A DNA stretch of 64,000 nucleotides from Xylophilus ampelinus (GCF_003217575.1 NZ_QJTC01000014.1:39692-103691), one strand, 5' to 3'; numbered from the stretch's first letter, positions 1 to 8,964 are shown. Program-made: numbers and translations. The notes: generated by a model not told the origin, from the letters alone.

Positions 1-627
1 GCGCATCAGCAGCAGTCCCAGCGCGAGCGAGCCGAGTGCGACAATGACCGTCGCGACCAGGGACACGACCCGGGTGGTGGCCGCGCCGCTGTCCTGGCTG
101 TCGACCTTGGTCTGGGCGGCGGCGTCCTGTGCGCGTTGGAGGTCGGCCAGGGTGCCGAACGTCTTGTCGGCGTTGTCCTTGACCTGGGTGCGGTTGATCT
201 CCCCGCCGCGCGGGATGTCGCCGGCCTCGACCGCCTTGACCTGGTTTTCCATGCCGCTGCGCATGCGGCCGTAGGCCTCGGCCAGTGTGGCGATCTGGGG
301 CGCCATGCCCGGATCGGCCGCGGCCTTCAATTCGACCAGCAGTTTATCGACGGCGGTGAAGCGCTCGGTGTTCTGCGCTTTCCAGGTGGCGATGGAGGCC
401 GGGTCGCCGATGGCGATCATCCGCAGGATGTTGATGTCTACACGGGTGAGCAGGCCGTCGATCTGGCCGATGATCGACGCGGCACGGTAGTCCTTCTCGT
501 AGAGGCTGTGCATGTCGGCCTTGGCCGCCGACTGGCGGTCGAGAAGGAAACCGGTGAGGGCCATGAACGCGACGATCACCACGGAGATGAGCGACACGAT
601 TTTTTGTTTGACGGTCCAGTGGTGCAT
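1..627 (-). CDS. Methyl-accepting chemotaxis protein, N-terminal part (runs off left edge)
   Basis: The visible 209 residues are the sensory half of a chemoreceptor. A short basic N-terminus (MHHWTVKQK) leads into a first membrane helix, then a periplasmic four-helix-bundle (4HB_MCP-like) domain, and a second hydrophobic helix is just reached at the window edge. HAMP and signalling domains would lie to the left, outside the window. An in-frame ATG at 708 would add 27 residues, but it lies inside the -10 element of a sigma-28 type promoter (698-724), so 627 is preferred. The ligand cannot be inferred. Family call is confident; completeness is unknown. Confidence 0.85.
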   Translation of the reverse strand, partial: MHHWTVKQKIVSLISVVIVAFMALTGFLLDRQSAAKADMHSLYEKDYRAASIIGQIDGLLTRVDINILRMIAIGDPASIATWKAQNTERFTAVDKLLVELKAAADPGMAPQIATLAEAYGRMRSGMENQVKAVEAGDIPRGGEINRTQVKDNADKTFGTLADLQRAQDAAAQTKVDSQDSGAATTRVVSLVATVIVALGSLALGLLLMR

Positions 628-697
628 GGCTACTTTCGAAGTAAAAAAGGTGGAGCGGCCGAGCAGTCGGGTAGAGGCATGCGAATCTGTCTTTGGT

Positions 698-724
698 ATA
701 TCGGCCATCCTTTGTTGCACTTTA
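698..724 (-). promoter_or_regulatory. Sigma-28 (FliA) type flagellar/chemotaxis promoter
   Basis: Read on the minus strand, TAAA (724-721) is followed by exactly 15 bases and then GCCGATAT (705-698). The FliA consensus is TAAA-N15-GCCGATAA, so the match is 11 of 12 defined positions. It lies about 70 bases upstream of the chemoreceptor start at 627, which is where a class III flagellar promoter for such a gene is expected. The region 725-995 up to the next gene shows nothing else that I can assign. Confidence 0.75.
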
Positions 725-995
725 TTGCGTTTTTGTAAAGCGGATGTTCTCGGCCTACGTGGTGGCGCCGGTGCCGCCCGTGAGCATCGTGACCACGCCG
801 TCGCCTATGATGTGCGGCCGATGCAACGATCGACGGCAGGCCGAACCACGGCGCGCAGCGATGCCCACTCAGGAAAAAACACGGTTCAGCCGCGGGGGCT
901 CCCCGTCGGTGTTGTGAGCGGTTGTGAATTGCGGGCAGTGTGGGGGCGAGCAGCGGTAAGGTCGCCTGCCGCAACGGATTCGAATAGACACCAAC

Positions 996-2285
996 GTGCA
1001 GCGCAAAAACAAAGGCTGGATCGCCCTCGGCGTCGGGGTGACGGTGCTGGTCGCGGTCGCCCTCGGCATCGCGGCCTGGATCCCGTCCGAGGCCGAGCTG
1101 GCGCGCGTGGCCGAGGCCAAGGTCGGTGCCGCGGTGGGCGCGCCGGTCACCATCGCGCGACTGCACTGGCAGGTCCTGCCTACGGCGCAGGTGGTGTTGG
1201 AGGGCGTGCGCGCCGCCCCGGCCTCGGGCGACGCGCCGCCGCTCACCATCGGCCGCATCGTGGCCGAGCCCAGGATGGGCCGGTTGCTGCGCGGCAAGAT
1301 TGCCGTCGCCCGACTGGTGGTGGAAGACGCCTCGCTGCCGCAACCCGCGATGTCGGGCTTCAAGGTGCTGCATGACGCGACCCAGGGCGGCGAGGGCCGG
1401 CTGCAGCCCGACACCATCCCCCTGGAGCGGGCCGAGTTCCGCGACGTGCGCTGGGTGTCGCGCCAGGGCAAGGCGCTGGCGTACGAGGGCGACGTCGATT
1501 TCGACCCCGGCTGGCGGCCGCGCCGGGGCACCCTGGTGCGCAGCGGCGCGCCCACCGATACCCGGTTGCTGCTGACCCGCCAGGGCCAGGAGGACCGCTG
1601 GGCCGCCGAGATCCACGCCGGCGGCCGCACCGAACAGGCCATGCTGGACCTGCAGGAAAAGGACGGCGGCTATCAAGTGCGCGGCGCGCTGGATTTTCGG
1701 CAGGTGGACCTGGTGCCGCTGCTGGCGGCCTTCGAACGCACGTCCGCGATCGCCGGCAAGGCCACCGGCCATACCGACCTGCGGGCCCAGGGCGCCGACC
1801 CGGGGGCGCTGTTGCGCTCGGCCCACACAACGACCCGCTTCTCGGTGCAGCCTGCCACGCTGCTCACCTTCGACCTGGAGGCCGCGGTGAAGAGCGCCGG
1901 CACCCACCGCGGCGGCACCACCAGGCTCGACCAGCTCACCGGCACGGTGGAGACGCAGAACGACCCCGGTGGGATCATCGTCCGCTACACCGATCTGAAG
2001 GCGACATCGGGCGTGCTGACCGCTACCGGCGAGGCGACGCTGCAGAGCCGACGCATCCGGGGCGACGTGGCGATCGACCTCGTCGACGGCGTGGTGGGCC
2101 TGCCGCTGCAGTTCGGCGGCACGATGGACGACCCGACCCTGTCGCTCTCGGCCGCCGCGCTGGCGGGCGCTGCCGTCGGCACCGCGGTGGCGCCGGGCTT
2201 GGGCACCGCGATCGGCGCGCGGGTCGGCGAGACGATCCGCAAGATCTTCGGTGCCGAGCCCGAGAAGCCGCAGCCGGTGCGGTGA
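996..2285 (+). CDS. AsmA-like envelope protein
   Basis: A 429-residue protein with a GTG start, a cytoplasmic MQRKNKG N-terminus and one membrane helix (about residues 9-29), followed by a long beta-rich periplasmic region. The layout, with repeated short strands in the style of '...VEGVRAAP..' and '...GEATLQSRRI..', is that of the AsmA/DUF748 family, which is associated with outer-membrane assembly and lipid transport. The C-terminus (about 385-415) is a Gly/Ala-rich glycine-zipper-like stretch ending in a basic/acidic tail. It is convergent with the aminotransferase at 2296. Function within the family is inferred only. Confidence 0.65.
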   Translation: MQRKNKGWIALGVGVTVLVAVALGIAAWIPSEAELARVAEAKVGAAVGAPVTIARLHWQVLPTAQVVLEGVRAAPASGDAPPLTIGRIVAEPRMGRLLRGKIAVARLVVEDASLPQPAMSGFKVLHDATQGGEGRLQPDTIPLERAEFRDVRWVSRQGKALAYEGDVDFDPGWRPRRGTLVRSGAPTDTRLLLTRQGQEDRWAAEIHAGGRTEQAMLDLQEKDGGYQVRGALDFRQVDLVPLLAAFERTSAIAGKATGHTDLRAQGADPGALLRSAHTTTRFSVQPATLLTFDLEAAVKSAGTHRGGTTRLDQLTGTVETQNDPGGIIVRYTDLKATSGVLTATGEATLQSRRIRGDVAIDLVDGVVGLPLQFGGTMDDPTLSLSAAALAGAAVGTAVAPGLGTAIGARVGETIRKIFGAEPEKPQPVR

Positions 2286-2295
2286 CCGCAGGCGT

Positions 2296-3657
2296 CTAGT
2301 TCGTTTCCTCAAGCGCGTCGCCCAGCGCGCTCACCAGCCGGTCGATCTCGGATGCCTCGGAGATGAAGGGCGGTGCCAGCTGGATCGTGTCGCCGCCGTA
2401 GCGCACGTAGAAGCCCTTCTTCCAGCACGCCATCGCCACCTCGTAGGGCCGTCGGGCCGGTTCGCCGTTCAGTGCGGCGATGGTGAAGCCGGCGGCCAGG
2501 CCGTAGTTACGGATGTCGGTGACATGCTTCGTGCCTTGCAGGCCGTGCACCGCATTCTCGAAGCAGGGCGCCAGCGCTTTCACCCGGCCGACCATGTCTT
2601 CCTTCTCCAGCACGTCGAGCGCGGCCAGGCCGGCGGCGCAGGCGACCGGGTGGGCCGAGTAGGTGTAGCCGTGCGGAAACTCCAGCATGTACTCCGGCCC
2701 GCCCGCGGTCATGAAGGTGTCGTAGATCTCCTTGCTGGCGATCACCGCGCCCAGGGGCTGGGTGCCGTTGGTGATCTGCTTGGCGCAGTTGAGGATGTCG
2801 GGCACCACGCCGAAGGCGTCGGCGCCGGTGATCGCGCCGGAGCGCCCGAAGCCGCTGATCACCTCGTCGAAGATCAGCAGGATGTCGTGAGCGGTGCAGA
2901 TCTCGCGCAGCCGCTGCAGGTAGCCCACCGGTGGAATCACCACACCGGCCGAGCCCGAGAACGGCTCGACGATCACCGCCGCGATGTTGCTGGCGTCGTG
3001 CAGCGCGATCAGGTCGAGCAGCCGGTCGGCCAGCTCCACGCCGGTGGCGGGCTGGCCGCGGCTGAAGGCGTTGCCGGGCAGTTGGGTGTGCGGCAGATGG
3101 TCGGCCTCGATGCCCTGGCCGAACGTCTTGCGGTTGCCCACCATGCCGCCGACCGAGATCCCGCCGAAGTTGACGCCGTGGTAGCCCTTCTCGCGGCCGA
3201 TCAGCCGGGTCTTGCCCGCTCGGCCCTTGGCGCGCCAGTAGGCCCGCGCCATCTTCAGCGAGGTGTCGGCGGCTTCCGAGCCCGAGCCGGTGAAGAACAC
3301 GTAGTCCAGGCCCGCGGGTGTCAACTCCTTGAGCTTGTTGGCCAGAGCGAAGGAGCCGGGGTGGCCGTGCTGGAAGGCCGGCGCGTAGTCCAGCGTGTGG
3401 ATCTGGCGGCTGACCGCCTCGGTGATCTCGGGCCGGCCGTGGCCCAGGCCGGTGCACCACAAACCCGACAGGCCGTCGAAGATCTTGCGGCCTTCGTGGT
3501 CGGTGAAGTAGGCGCCCTGCGCCGCCACGATCATCCGCGGGTCGGCCTTGAAGTTGCGGTTGCCGGTGAACGGCATCCAGTGGGCGTCGAGCCAGGCGGC
3601 GTCGGTGCGCACCGGCGCGGTCTGCGGTTCGCGGGCGGGCGGGGCGATGGCGGTCAT
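2296..3657 (-). CDS. Class III PLP aminotransferase, omega-amino acid:pyruvate type
   Basis: A 453-residue fold-type I aminotransferase. Visible hallmarks are FFTGSGSEAAD (cofactor phosphate region), IFDEVISGFGR (the Asp that contacts the pyridine nitrogen) and CAKQITNG with the Schiff-base lysine at about residue 293. The sequence resembles beta-alanine/omega-amino acid:pyruvate transaminases, which move an amino group from beta-alanine or other omega-amines to pyruvate. The open frame continues upstream to 4017, but that part covers decayed DNA. MTAIAPP at 3657 gives the normal family length. It stands alone; no partner semialdehyde dehydrogenase is adjacent, so the physiological substrate is uncertain. 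Confidence 0.85.
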   Translation of the reverse strand: MTAIAPPAREPQTAPVRTDAAWLDAHWMPFTGNRNFKADPRMIVAAQGAYFTDHEGRKIFDGLSGLWCTGLGHGRPEITEAVSRQIHTLDYAPAFQHGHPGSFALANKLKELTPAGLDYVFFTGSGSEAADTSLKMARAYWRAKGRAGKTRLIGREKGYHGVNFGGISVGGMVGNRKTFGQGIEADHLPHTQLPGNAFSRGQPATGVELADRLLDLIALHDASNIAAVIVEPFSGSAGVVIPPVGYLQRLREICTAHDILLIFDEVISGFGRSGAITGADAFGVVPDILNCAKQITNGTQPLGAVIASKEIYDTFMTAGGPEYMLEFPHGYTYSAHPVACAAGLAALDVLEKEDMVGRVKALAPCFENAVHGLQGTKHVTDIRNYGLAAGFTIAALNGEPARRPYEVAMACWKKGFYVRYGGDTIQLAPPFISEASEIDRLVSALGDALEETN

Positions 3658-3730
3658 GGCGGGTGCTGCGGGGGAGGAGTAAGCCGCCAGTCTAGGGTGC
3701 ACGGCCCCGCCCGTGCAAACCGGCGCAGTG

Positions 3731-3990
3731 TCAGGATGACATGCGCCGGGTTCGATTCGCCTTGTTGATTCCGTGCGGCGTGGTGCGGGCCTGGCTGGCC
3801 ACCATCGCAAGGTGCCAATGCCTGCCAAACGTCTGCGCCTGGCTGCAGAGCGCTTCGACATTCGCCCAGTTTTGCTCGATCGCCCGATCGTGCATGCGGA
3901 GGGGCACGGCACCAGAGCCTTCAGCGCTGCCTCGATCACGATCGTGTCGGTCGGGCCTTCGGCCACCAGCGCGATGCGAATATCAGACAT
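3731..3990 (-). pseudogene. Relic of a DUF4276-type gene
   Basis: The frame beginning at 3990 reads MSDIRIALVAEGPTDTIVIE and continues for about 37 residues, typical of the N-terminus of DUF4276 proteins (TOPRIM-like). Similarity then stops. A different frame lower down (about 3870-3731) reads EQNWANVEALCSQAQTF, which looks like a C-terminal helix of the same family. The central part, including most of the expected active site, is missing. It lies 54 bases downstream of the ATPase relic, in the order usual for this pair. Recognition of the N-terminus is firm; the C-terminal fragment is an inference. Confidence 0.55.
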
Positions 3991-4044
3991 TGGGCACCGC
4001 TCCCAGGTGGCCATCATCCACAGACGCGAAAGTGGGTATTGGGC

Positions 4045-4500
4045 CTACATCCCGGCGAGTTCGGGCATGGGCTCGATATGCCGTATGCGGGTGAACCTAT
4101 CACTGTTGCGTTCCACCGCGAACAGGCGAATTGCATCTTCTTGCAGGTCGAGCCCGTCCAGGACGGCCGCCGCGCAGCGTGGGTGCGTTGGGCGAGTAGA
4201 TAGCGTACTCGCCTAGGCTCTGCATCAGACGCGCTGCAGGATTCTCAGGTGCGATGTCCACCATCCGAAGTGCTGCCAACCCCGGCGTCGTGCTCAGGTT
4301 TTTGTTGTTGCGAGGACCGTTGGACACCACATCCCGGGTTCCATCCGCCAAGAATTCGGTCTTGAACGACCAGGCCGGCTCGGGCGACTCCAGCGGGTTC
4401 AACAGGCCCAACCGGTCTTCTTCTCCGGCACTGCCTTTGGCACCGAGCCCGATCTGTGCTTCGATACACTTGGATGCCTGTGTGCAGGGCCGGCGGTCCG
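4045..4500 (-). pseudogene. Relic of an AAA ATPase gene (partner of DUF4276)
   Basis: Two fragments of one ATPase remain in different frames. The first (about 4500-4175) includes DRLGLLNPLESPEPAWSFK, LSTTPGLAALR and YAIYSPNAPTLRG, a segment typical of AAA ATPases encoded next to DUF4276 proteins. At about 4175 the frame jumps directly to a C-terminal piece (LDLQEDAIRLFAVERN ... ELAGM, stop at 4045). The Walker A region upstream and the ABC-signature/Walker B region between the fragments are absent. This indicates internal deletion rather than a functional gene. The surrounding DNA (4500-5041) holds only short unassignable frames plus one dispersed repeat. Confidence 0.55.
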
Positions 4501-4657
4501 GTATCGTGGTGTATTACTTTTTCGTCAATTGCGCCCCCATTCACCGATGGCTCGAAGACCGCCGGTGGACTCGGCGGTCAGCATCGCTGGATCGGCTAGC
4601 CTTTCGGGCTCGTTCCAGTCCCAAAGCGGACCGCAGCCGGTGCCTTCGCCCCCGGTT

Positions 4658-4722
4658 TGCTATTTTTTATATAGCTACTAGCCGTTGAAGAACAACGGCT
4701 ACGGCCCTAGAGCGCTTGAAAT
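4658..4722 (+). repeat. Dispersed TGCTAT...ATAGCT repeat, copy 1
   Basis: Starts with TGCTAT, an A/T run and ATAGCT, then a GC-rich stretch with ACGGCTACGGCC, as in the seven other copies in this window. It lies in the decayed, gene-free stretch 4500-5041. Confidence 0.55.
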
Positions 4723-5041
4723 CTTGCGCTGCGCTCAGTAATGGTGCCGCAGCGACAACCGCACCGTGCACGGCGCGCCCGGCACGATCTGCGCCGCGCC
4801 GGTGGCCGTCGCCCGGTAGCGGCGGTCGGTCGGACCTTCCCGACAACACCGTGCTGCTCGACATTCGCACCCTGGAGAGATTGCCCCCCCACCGGTGCAA
4901 CGAGGAGCCCCGAACCGGGACGTCTGCGTGCGCCGGCGCGCCGCAGTCACGTTGGAACGCATGCCGTTCCGGTTCGGCCGCCGGATGTTCGACGCCCGAG
5001 CGGGCGGCGCAGGCCCGGGAACGGGGCCCTGGCCCGTGCCC

Positions 5042-5803
5042 TTACTTCGCGCTGTTGACCGCGTCCAGGATCACCGCCGCCACCTTGGCCGGCTGCGACT
5101 GCTGCGGCACGTGGCTGGCGTCGAGCGTCGTGACCTTGGCGCCGATGGTGGCCGCCATCGCGACTTGCTGGGCGGGCTGGATCATGTGGTCCTGGCTGCT
5201 GACGATGAACCACGACGGCTTGGTCTTCCAGGCGGCGACCGTCACCTTCTGCTCGAAGGCCTTGCCGTTGATCGGGCCTTGGGTAGCGGTCATGACGGCG
5301 GTGGTCTTGGCGGGCAGGTCCTGCGCGAAGTGCTTGGCGATGCCTTCCTGCGTCATCTTGAGGTAGCCGGCGGCGTCGGCCGTGATGTGGGCGAAGCCGG
5401 GTGCGGGCGGATAGGCCTTGCCCAGCTCGCCGCCGGCCTGGCCCGCGTCGGGTGCCAGCGCGGCCACGTACACCAGGCCCGAGACCTTCGGATCGTCGCC
5501 GGCCTGGGTGATCACCACGCCGCCCCACGAGTGGCCGACCAGTACCACCTTGCCCGGCTGCGCGGCCAGCGCGCGCTGGGTGGCGGCCACGTCGTCCTCG
5601 AGCGAGGTGAGCGGGTTCTGCACCGCGACGACGTTCACGCCCTTGGCCTGCAGTAGCGGAATGACCTTGGCCCAGTCGGAGCCGTCGGCGAAGGCGCCGT
5701 GCACGATGACGACCGACGGCTTGGCGGGGGTCTGCGCGGAGGCGGGCGCGGTGGCCGCGGCCAAGGCGATGGAAACGAGAACAGCGGTGGGTTGGAACGT
5801 CAT
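5042..5803 (-). CDS. Secreted alpha/beta hydrolase
   Basis: A 253-residue protein with a cleavable signal peptide (ends near ASAQ, residue 24) followed by a compact alpha/beta-hydrolase domain. VIVHGAFADGS forms the oxyanion region, GHSWGG is the nucleophile elbow, and ASHVPQQS near the C-terminus carries the probable catalytic histidine. It belongs to the esterase group often annotated EstC- or salicylate-esterase-like. Export suggests a periplasmic or extracellular ester substrate, but none can be named. An AT-rich stretch with a perfect palindrome (5882-5893) lies upstream and probably contains its promoter. Confidence 0.8.
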   Translation of the reverse strand: MTFQPTAVLVSIALAAATAPASAQTPAKPSVVIVHGAFADGSDWAKVIPLLQAKGVNVVAVQNPLTSLEDDVAATQRALAAQPGKVVLVGHSWGGVVITQAGDDPKVSGLVYVAALAPDAGQAGGELGKAYPPAPGFAHITADAAGYLKMTQEGIAKHFAQDLPAKTTAVMTATQGPINGKAFEQKVTVAAWKTKPSWFIVSSQDHMIQPAQQVAMAATIGAKVTTLDASHVPQQSQPAKVAAVILDAVNSAK

Positions 5804-5881
5804 GGCAAAACTCCGGTGAAGAAAAAGAGAAGGACAAAGCTGCAGCGGGTGAGCCTCGATTATAATATTTTAAGCAATTGA

Positions 5882-5893
5882 ATTGTGCACAAT
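5882..5893. promoter_or_regulatory. Perfect 12-base palindrome, operator-like
   Basis: ATTGTGCACAAT is fully self-complementary and lies in an unusually AT-rich stretch between the divergent hydrolase (starts 5803) and the TctC-type gene (starts 6083), with TATAAT nearby on the hydrolase side. Its form fits MarR- or GntR-family operators. No adjacent regulator gene exists, so the protein that binds it is unknown. Confidence 0.35.
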
Positions 5894-6082
5894 GTTTTTT
5901 ATCGCGATCTTCGGCATTCGCGTGCAGGGCCCCTCACCACACAAACCGGCGGGTTGCCAACTAGGGGCAATGCGAATGGCGCGGCACCGGGGTTGCGGCA
6001 GGATGCGGCGTCCTCTTCGTGGTCGGCCCGTGCCGGCCGCGGTGCGCCCCTTGGTCCGATACGTTCTTCTCAGGAGCCCGCC

Positions 6083-7108
6083 ATGTCCCCTTCCCTCGAC
6101 CGCCGCCGCGCGCTGCTCACCGCCTCGGCCCTTTGGGGTACGGGCCTGCTGCCTGCCATGGCGCAGGCGCCCGCCTGGCCGGTCAAGCCGTTGCGGCTGG
6201 TGGTGCCGTTTCCGGCGGGCGGTACCAGCGACATGCTGGGCAGGGCGATCGCCGCCGAACTGTCGGGTGCGCTCGGCCAGCCGGTCGCGGTGGAGAACAT
6301 CGCCGGCGCGGGCGGCGTCACCGGCAGCGCTGTGGTGGCCAGGGCGCCGGCCGACGGCTGCACGCTGCTGCTCTCGGGCATCGGCCAGAACGCGATCGCG
6401 CATGCGCTGCAGCCTCCGCCGCCGTACAGGGAGGAGACCGATTTCATCCACATCTCGCAGCTCAACGCCGGGCCCAACGTGCTGGTGGTGCCCGCCGGCT
6501 CGCCGCTCAGGACGCTGGCCGAGCTGATCGATTTCGCCAAGAAGAACCCCGGCAAGCTGAGCTACGCCCAGGTCAATGCGTCGTCCGGCCACCTGGCGAT
6601 CGAGTTGCTGCGCCAGACGCTGACCACCTGCGTGGGACCGGCCGCGGCCAACAACTGCAGCAGCCCGTCGTTCACCGGCGTGCCGTTCGCGGGCGGCGGG
6701 CCGGCGCTGGCGGGCCTGCTCGACAACCAGGTGTCGATGATGTTCACCAACCAGGACTCAGCCGCCCCGCACGTGCGTAGCGGCAAGCTGCGGGCGCTGG
6801 CGGTGACCAGCCTGTTCCGCAACTCGCTGCTGCCTGACGTGCCCAGCGTGTCGGAGTCGGGCTACCCCGGCTTCTCGGCGGTGTCGTGGGCCGGACTCTC
6901 GGTGTCGGCGGGCACGCCCGCGCCGATCGTCGCTCGGCTGGAGGAAGAGATGATCAGGCGCTTCAAGGGCACGCCCGCCGGACGCAAGCTGGAGGAGCTG
7001 GGCTTCGTCGTGGTGGCCTCCCGCTCGGCCGACTACACCGCCTTCGTGCGCAGCGAGTCGGGTCGCTGGGGCAGGGTGGTGCGGGCGGCGGGCATCAAGG
7101 CGGGTTGA
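6083..7108 (+). CDS. TctC/Bug-family periplasmic solute-binding protein
   Basis: A 341-residue binding protein of the tripartite tricarboxylate transporter family. A RRRALLTASA signal (twin-arginine-like) is followed by WPVKPLRLVVPFPAGG, the usual first strand and ligand loop of Bug proteins, then TLAELIDFAKKNPGKLSYA and LRALAVTS further in. CAGGAG about 7 bases before the ATG at 6083 supports this start over upstream in-frame codons. Cysteines at about residues 189 and 197 may form a disulphide. No TctA/TctB membrane genes are adjacent; orphan Bug proteins are abundant in Comamonadaceae. Ligand unknown, probably a carboxylate. Confidence 0.88.
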   Translation: MSPSLDRRRALLTASALWGTGLLPAMAQAPAWPVKPLRLVVPFPAGGTSDMLGRAIAAELSGALGQPVAVENIAGAGGVTGSAVVARAPADGCTLLLSGIGQNAIAHALQPPPPYREETDFIHISQLNAGPNVLVVPAGSPLRTLAELIDFAKKNPGKLSYAQVNASSGHLAIELLRQTLTTCVGPAAANNCSSPSFTGVPFAGGGPALAGLLDNQVSMMFTNQDSAAPHVRSGKLRALAVTSLFRNSLLPDVPSVSESGYPGFSAVSWAGLSVSAGTPAPIVARLEEEMIRRFKGTPAGRKLEELGFVVVASRSADYTAFVRSESGRWGRVVRAAGIKAG

Positions 7109-7123
7109 TCTCCCGTCCTGTTT

Positions 7124-7237
7124 AGAGCGGCTAACACCACCCAGCGAAGCGGTTCTGGCTAGGCGCCGCATCGCAGACAGTACGAGTAGTACGACAAGGT
7201 GCGGCAACGACGCCAGAAGGGTTGTGTTAGCCGCTCT
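7124..7237. repeat. 114-base element with terminal inverted repeats (MITE- or REP-like)
   Basis: The ends are AGAGCGGCTAACAC (7124-7137) and its exact reverse complement (7224-7237). Pairing extends with one mismatch to 19 bases per arm. Inside, TTCTGGC (7153-7159) can pair with GCCAGAA (7212-7218). There is no coding capacity. It sits 15 bases after the TctC gene in a gene-free stretch (7109-7626). The rest of that stretch (7238-7626) shows no convincing gene. Confidence 0.6.
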
Positions 7238-7626
7238 TAGCCTACGACGCGATGTAGCACCCCGGCCGGTGGTGGATCGCGCTGATCAGGTCCAGCACCA
7301 CGGCGCCCCCACCGAATACGGCACCTGCCGCGCCGAAGATGCGGGCATCGACCGCCATCTGGAACCGGCCGGAGCGCCAGCCCCAGCGCTCCGGAGCGGA
7401 GGCCTTCGGCTGCTGCCGGCTGCGCGGCAGCGACGCTTTAACGCTCGCATCTTGTGTACCGACTCTGTGTCCGATGTCACTTCCGGTGGAGCGTCGGCTT
7501 CTCCTACAGGCCATCGGTCCCAACGCCCACAGCCTTCGGCCAGGAGGCGAACAAGATAAGCGGTTCTCGCTGCAGCAGTCGACACGATGCTGCACATACC
7601 GACAAACATCCGAAGGAGTAGTACAC

Positions 7627-8088
7627 ATGCCAGCAGACCGCGACGACGTGATCGACGTACTCAACAACCTCATCGAAACCTCGCACGACGGCGAGTACGG
7701 CTTCAAGCAACTGGCCGAGAATGCCAAGTCGCCCGCACTCAAGCAGAATTTCCTGGCCCGTGCCGACGAGTGCCGCGGCGCGGTGGCAGAGCTGCGCAAC
7801 GAAGTGGTCGCCCAGGGCGGCAAGCCCGACGACGGCGGCACGGCCGGCGGTGCGCTGCACCGCGGCTGGGTCGCGGTGCGCAGCACCCTGACCACCTCCA
7901 CCGACCAGGTCCTGCTCGACGAAGCCGAGCGCGGCGAGGACACGGCCCTGGCCCAGTACCGCAAGGCGGCCAAGGCAGATCTGCCGGCCAGCGTCCGTGC
8001 CCTGGTCGATCGCCAGTTGCAGGGCGTCCAGCGCAACCACGACCAGATCAAGGCCCTGCGCGACCAGCACAGGGCGCTGGAGCACTGA
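7627..8088 (+). CDS. PA2169-family four-helix-bundle protein
   Basis: A 153-residue acidic helical protein. It begins DDVIDVLNNLIETSHDGEYGF, matching the start of the PA2169/DUF2383 family (ferritin-like four-helix bundle, usually stress-associated), and length and helix spacing agree. GAAGGAG about 10 bases upstream of the ATG at 7627 supports the start; the longer upstream frame is not used. The protein is cytoplasmic, with no signal or membrane segment. Its biochemical role is not established. Confidence 0.8.
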   Translation: MPADRDDVIDVLNNLIETSHDGEYGFKQLAENAKSPALKQNFLARADECRGAVAELRNEVVAQGGKPDDGGTAGGALHRGWVAVRSTLTTSTDQVLLDEAERGEDTALAQYRKAAKADLPASVRALVDRQLQGVQRNHDQIKALRDQHRALEH

Positions 8089-8184
8089 TCGCCGTAGCGC
8101 CTGGCACGCTTACCGGCCAGCCACAAGAAGTGCCGGCGACGCCGGCATTTTTCCTTCCGGTCCGCGGAAAGAGGGTGTGGACGG

Positions 8185-8964
8185 TCAGCGCGCCCGCAGA
8201 AGCCGAACCGCATGCGGCAGCGCCCGTGCATCGGGCACCAGCGCATCCAGCACCGCGCCCAGCAGGCCGGCGCACAGCACCGCGCCGAGCAGCGGCTTCC
8301 AGGTCAGCCGCACGACAGCCGGCAACCAGCCGGCCCGGGCGACCCGGGCAACGGTGCCGGCGGTGACGATCGAGAAGGCCAACTCCACCGCCACCGCCAG
8401 CAGCGATTCAAAACCGAAATACAGCCACAGCAGCGACCCCACGCTGAAGAACAGGCCGCAGCCCAGCAGGAACAGCAGCACGACCGGCACCGCGACCAAT
8501 ACGCCCTCTTCGGCCCCTGCGGCCGCACCGATCGCCTCGCCCGCCCAGTCGCCCGCCGAACCGACGGACTCCGGCAGCTCGCCGAAACCGCCGTAGGCAC
8601 CGCCACCGTCGTCGCTGCCGCTGCGCGCCGCGGGCGAAGCGGAGCCGCCGCCCTGCGGCGGCAGGTCGGGCAGGTCGCTCACGCCGGGATCCTCGAACTC
8701 CGCGTCGCGTCGCACCAGCCGGGCGGCCCAGAAGCGCAGCACCAGCAGGTAGACGCAGTAGCCCACCCCCAGCGCGATCAGCCAGCGCACCGCCATCGAC
8801 CCGACCCCCGCCACGATCAAAGCGTGGGTGGTTCCCCAGGTGCAGGCCAGCGTGAGTAGGCCGATGCCGAAGCCGTGCATCCGCAGCCAGTAGCGGCGGT
8901 GCAGGTCCTGCTCGATGCGGCTCTGCCAAAGCCGCATCGAGCGCCAGTCGGAGAGGGTCTTCAC
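8185..8964 (-). CDS. Membrane protein coupled to alanine racemase
   Basis: A 259-residue protein. Residues about 25-80 form two membrane helices, followed by a Gly/Ser/Asp-rich hydrophilic linker (about 95-135) and three further hydrophobic segments. The start is GTG at 8964, whose last bases overlap the alr stop codon (GTGA), so it is probably translated by coupling; an in-frame ATG lies at 8937. I do not recognise a characterised family. Gene order suggests an envelope role, which is inference only. Confidence 0.55.
   Translation of the reverse strand: MKTLSDWRSMRLWQSRIEQDLHRRYWLRMHGFGIGLLTLACTWGTTHALIVAGVGSMAVRWLIALGVGYCVYLLVLRFWAARLVRRDAEFEDPGVSDLPDLPPQGGGSASPAARSGSDDGGGAYGGFGELPESVGSAGDWAGEAIGAAAGAEEGVLVAVPVVLLFLLGCGLFFSVGSLLWLYFGFESLLAVAVELAFSIVTAGTVARVARAGWLPAVVRLTWKPLLGAVLCAGLLGAVLDALVPDARALPHAVRLLRAR

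Noticed and set aside
628..708. Upstream ATG (708) for the chemoreceptor
   Set aside because: It lies inside the -10 element of the sigma-28 promoter and would add 27 residues not expected before the first membrane helix.
630..2312. 560-codon minus-strand open frame opposite the AsmA-like gene
   Set aside because: Arg/His/Gly-rich antisense shadow of the plus-strand gene; the composition is that of an out-of-frame high-GC reading.
3658..4017. N-terminal extension of the aminotransferase to an ATG at 4017
   Set aside because: The added residues read through the DUF4276 relic and a non-homologous Arg-rich stretch; the family length starts at 3657.
4735..4962. Minus-strand frame ending GAPCTVRLSLRHHY, which looks like a C-terminal protein remnant
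   Set aside because: Too short and without recognisable family; it may be another relic in the decayed stretch but cannot be supported.
7242..7358. Minus-strand ORF of 38 codons (MAVDARIFGAAG...) beside the palindromic element
   Set aside because: No ribosome-binding site, no family resemblance, and it is only the tail of a longer random open frame in high-GC DNA.
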